A DNA stretch of 7,555 bases from Sulfuritalea sp. (GTDB lineage: Bacteria > Pseudomonadota > Gammaproteobacteria > Burkholderiales > Rhodocyclaceae), in contig JAPLRA010000301.1 in NCBI GenBank assembly GCA_026399445.1, forward strand, positions 1 to 7,555, given 5' to 3'. The notes under the pieces were generated by a model. That model saw only the letters and a program-made list of their open reading frames with translations. It was not told the DNA's origin and made no database searches. How positions within the stretch are numbered: position 1 is the stretch's first letter; every line of letters starts with the position of its first letter. Of the stretch, positions 7,038 through 7,555 are shown piece after piece. Both the position numbers and the translations under genes were made by a program.

Positions 7038-7555
7038 TTCTGCACCTCGTAGCGTTGCAGTTCCACTTCGGAAGACCACCAGTCGCCCGGCAGTCCGGCC
7101 TTCTGCTTGAGGTGGGCCATGAACAGGCGCGGCTCGGGCAACTGCTCCCAGACTTGCGGCAGGAAGGTGCTGCGTCGCTGTCCTGCAATCAGGATGACGC
7201 CATCCACATTGGGGCGCAATTGGCGCAGGGCGTCGGCTTCGCTGCTGAAGCTCATCGGCTGCGGCGCTGTCAACAGCGAAACCTCGACTCGGGTATGCGG
7301 CAACTCGGCCAGCGTCAGCGGCGGGAAGCGGGGATCGCTGAAGGCCGCGGTGACGGCGTTGGCGCGCACATCCTGATCGAGCAGACGGTGCGCTTCGAGC
7401 GAGCCGATGCAGCCGCGCAATTCGCCGTTCTGCGTCAGCGTGACGAAAGTGGCGCCGGGCCGGGCCAGCGCGGGATGATCCGCTTCCGGCTCCGTCGGCT
7501 GCTTGAGTCGGGCGGCGATGGCATTGCGGGCGCGCAACAGCAGGGCTTGGCCGAG
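7013..7555 (-). CDS. amrA: AMMECR1-domain protein AmrA, 5' end beyond the window
   Basis: The 180 visible residues form most of an AMMECR1-domain protein. The hallmark LRGCIGSLE lies at visible residues 46-54, preceded by FVTLTQNGE and followed by AHRLLDQDVRANAVTAAFSDPRFPPLT, all typical of the family. The frame is open through the right window edge (LGQALLLRARNAIAARL), so the TTG at 7537 is not the start; about ten residues should be missing, judging from the usual length near 190-200. The conserved cysteine of GCIG is present and is often proposed as functionally important, but the biochemical role of the domain is not established here. The gene ends at TAG 7013-7015, inside the start of amrS. 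The Memo-domain partner AmrB would be expected next door, to the right of this window. Confidence 0.93.
7043..7048 (-). promoter_or_regulatory. Ribosome binding site of amrS inside the end of amrA
   Basis: GAGGTG on the minus strand ends 5 nt before ATG 7035-7037 (GAGG alone is 7 nt away). It selects this start over the longer frame opening at 7079 and shows that amrS is translated from within the amrA coding region. Confidence 0.7.

Overview
The window looks like a chromosomal segment of a GC-rich proteobacterium, most likely a betaproteobacterium of the Rhodocyclales/Nitrosomonadales kind. This is inferred from the protein sequences and the GC-rich third codon positions; no rRNA or other taxonomic marker is present. 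I see no insertion sequence, integrase, tRNA, CRISPR array or phage gene.

Layout from left to right. (1) Positions 1-2167, minus strand: mfd, the transcription-repair coupling factor, cut by the left window edge and apparently broken. It has a roughly 100-nt internal deletion with frameshift near 1553 and an in-frame TAA at 1356-1358. The rest of the gene, up to the left edge, is open in one frame and carries the RID domain, Walker A and DEEH motifs. (2) Positions 2238-3209, minus strand: an intact CorA-type Mg2+/Co2+ channel gene just upstream of mfd. The 70-bp gap holds a perfect TATAAT hexamer inside a GC-rich inverted repeat. (3) Positions 3321-4697, plus strand: an unusual TAXI-family solute-binding protein, divergent from corA. 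It is tethered at both ends by membrane helices, has a cytoplasmic tail of about 95 residues, and has no TRAP permease gene beside it. (4) Positions 4738-5743, minus strand: a ten-helix EamA/DMT transporter gene with a very histidine-rich C-terminal tail. It is broken by a one-base frameshift near 5639 and a roughly 46-nt deletion with frameshift at 5047-5048. A 10-bp hairpin lies between it and the convergent TAXI gene. (5) Positions 5940-7555, minus strand: the two genes amrA (AMMECR1 domain, 5' end beyond the window) and amrS (radical SAM), translationally overlapping. They are two of the three parts of the AmmeMemoRadiSam system, whose chemistry I treat as unresolved.

Three points deserve attention. 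The amrA-amrS pair is a widespread but poorly understood radical-SAM system. The orphan double-anchored TAXI protein looks more like a sensor or tethered receptor than a normal TRAP component. All four coding lesions fall in two of the six genes (mfd and the DMT transporter), while about 4 kb of the other four genes is intact. That means either real decay of these two genes or localized sequence/assembly errors, and read-level data would decide it.
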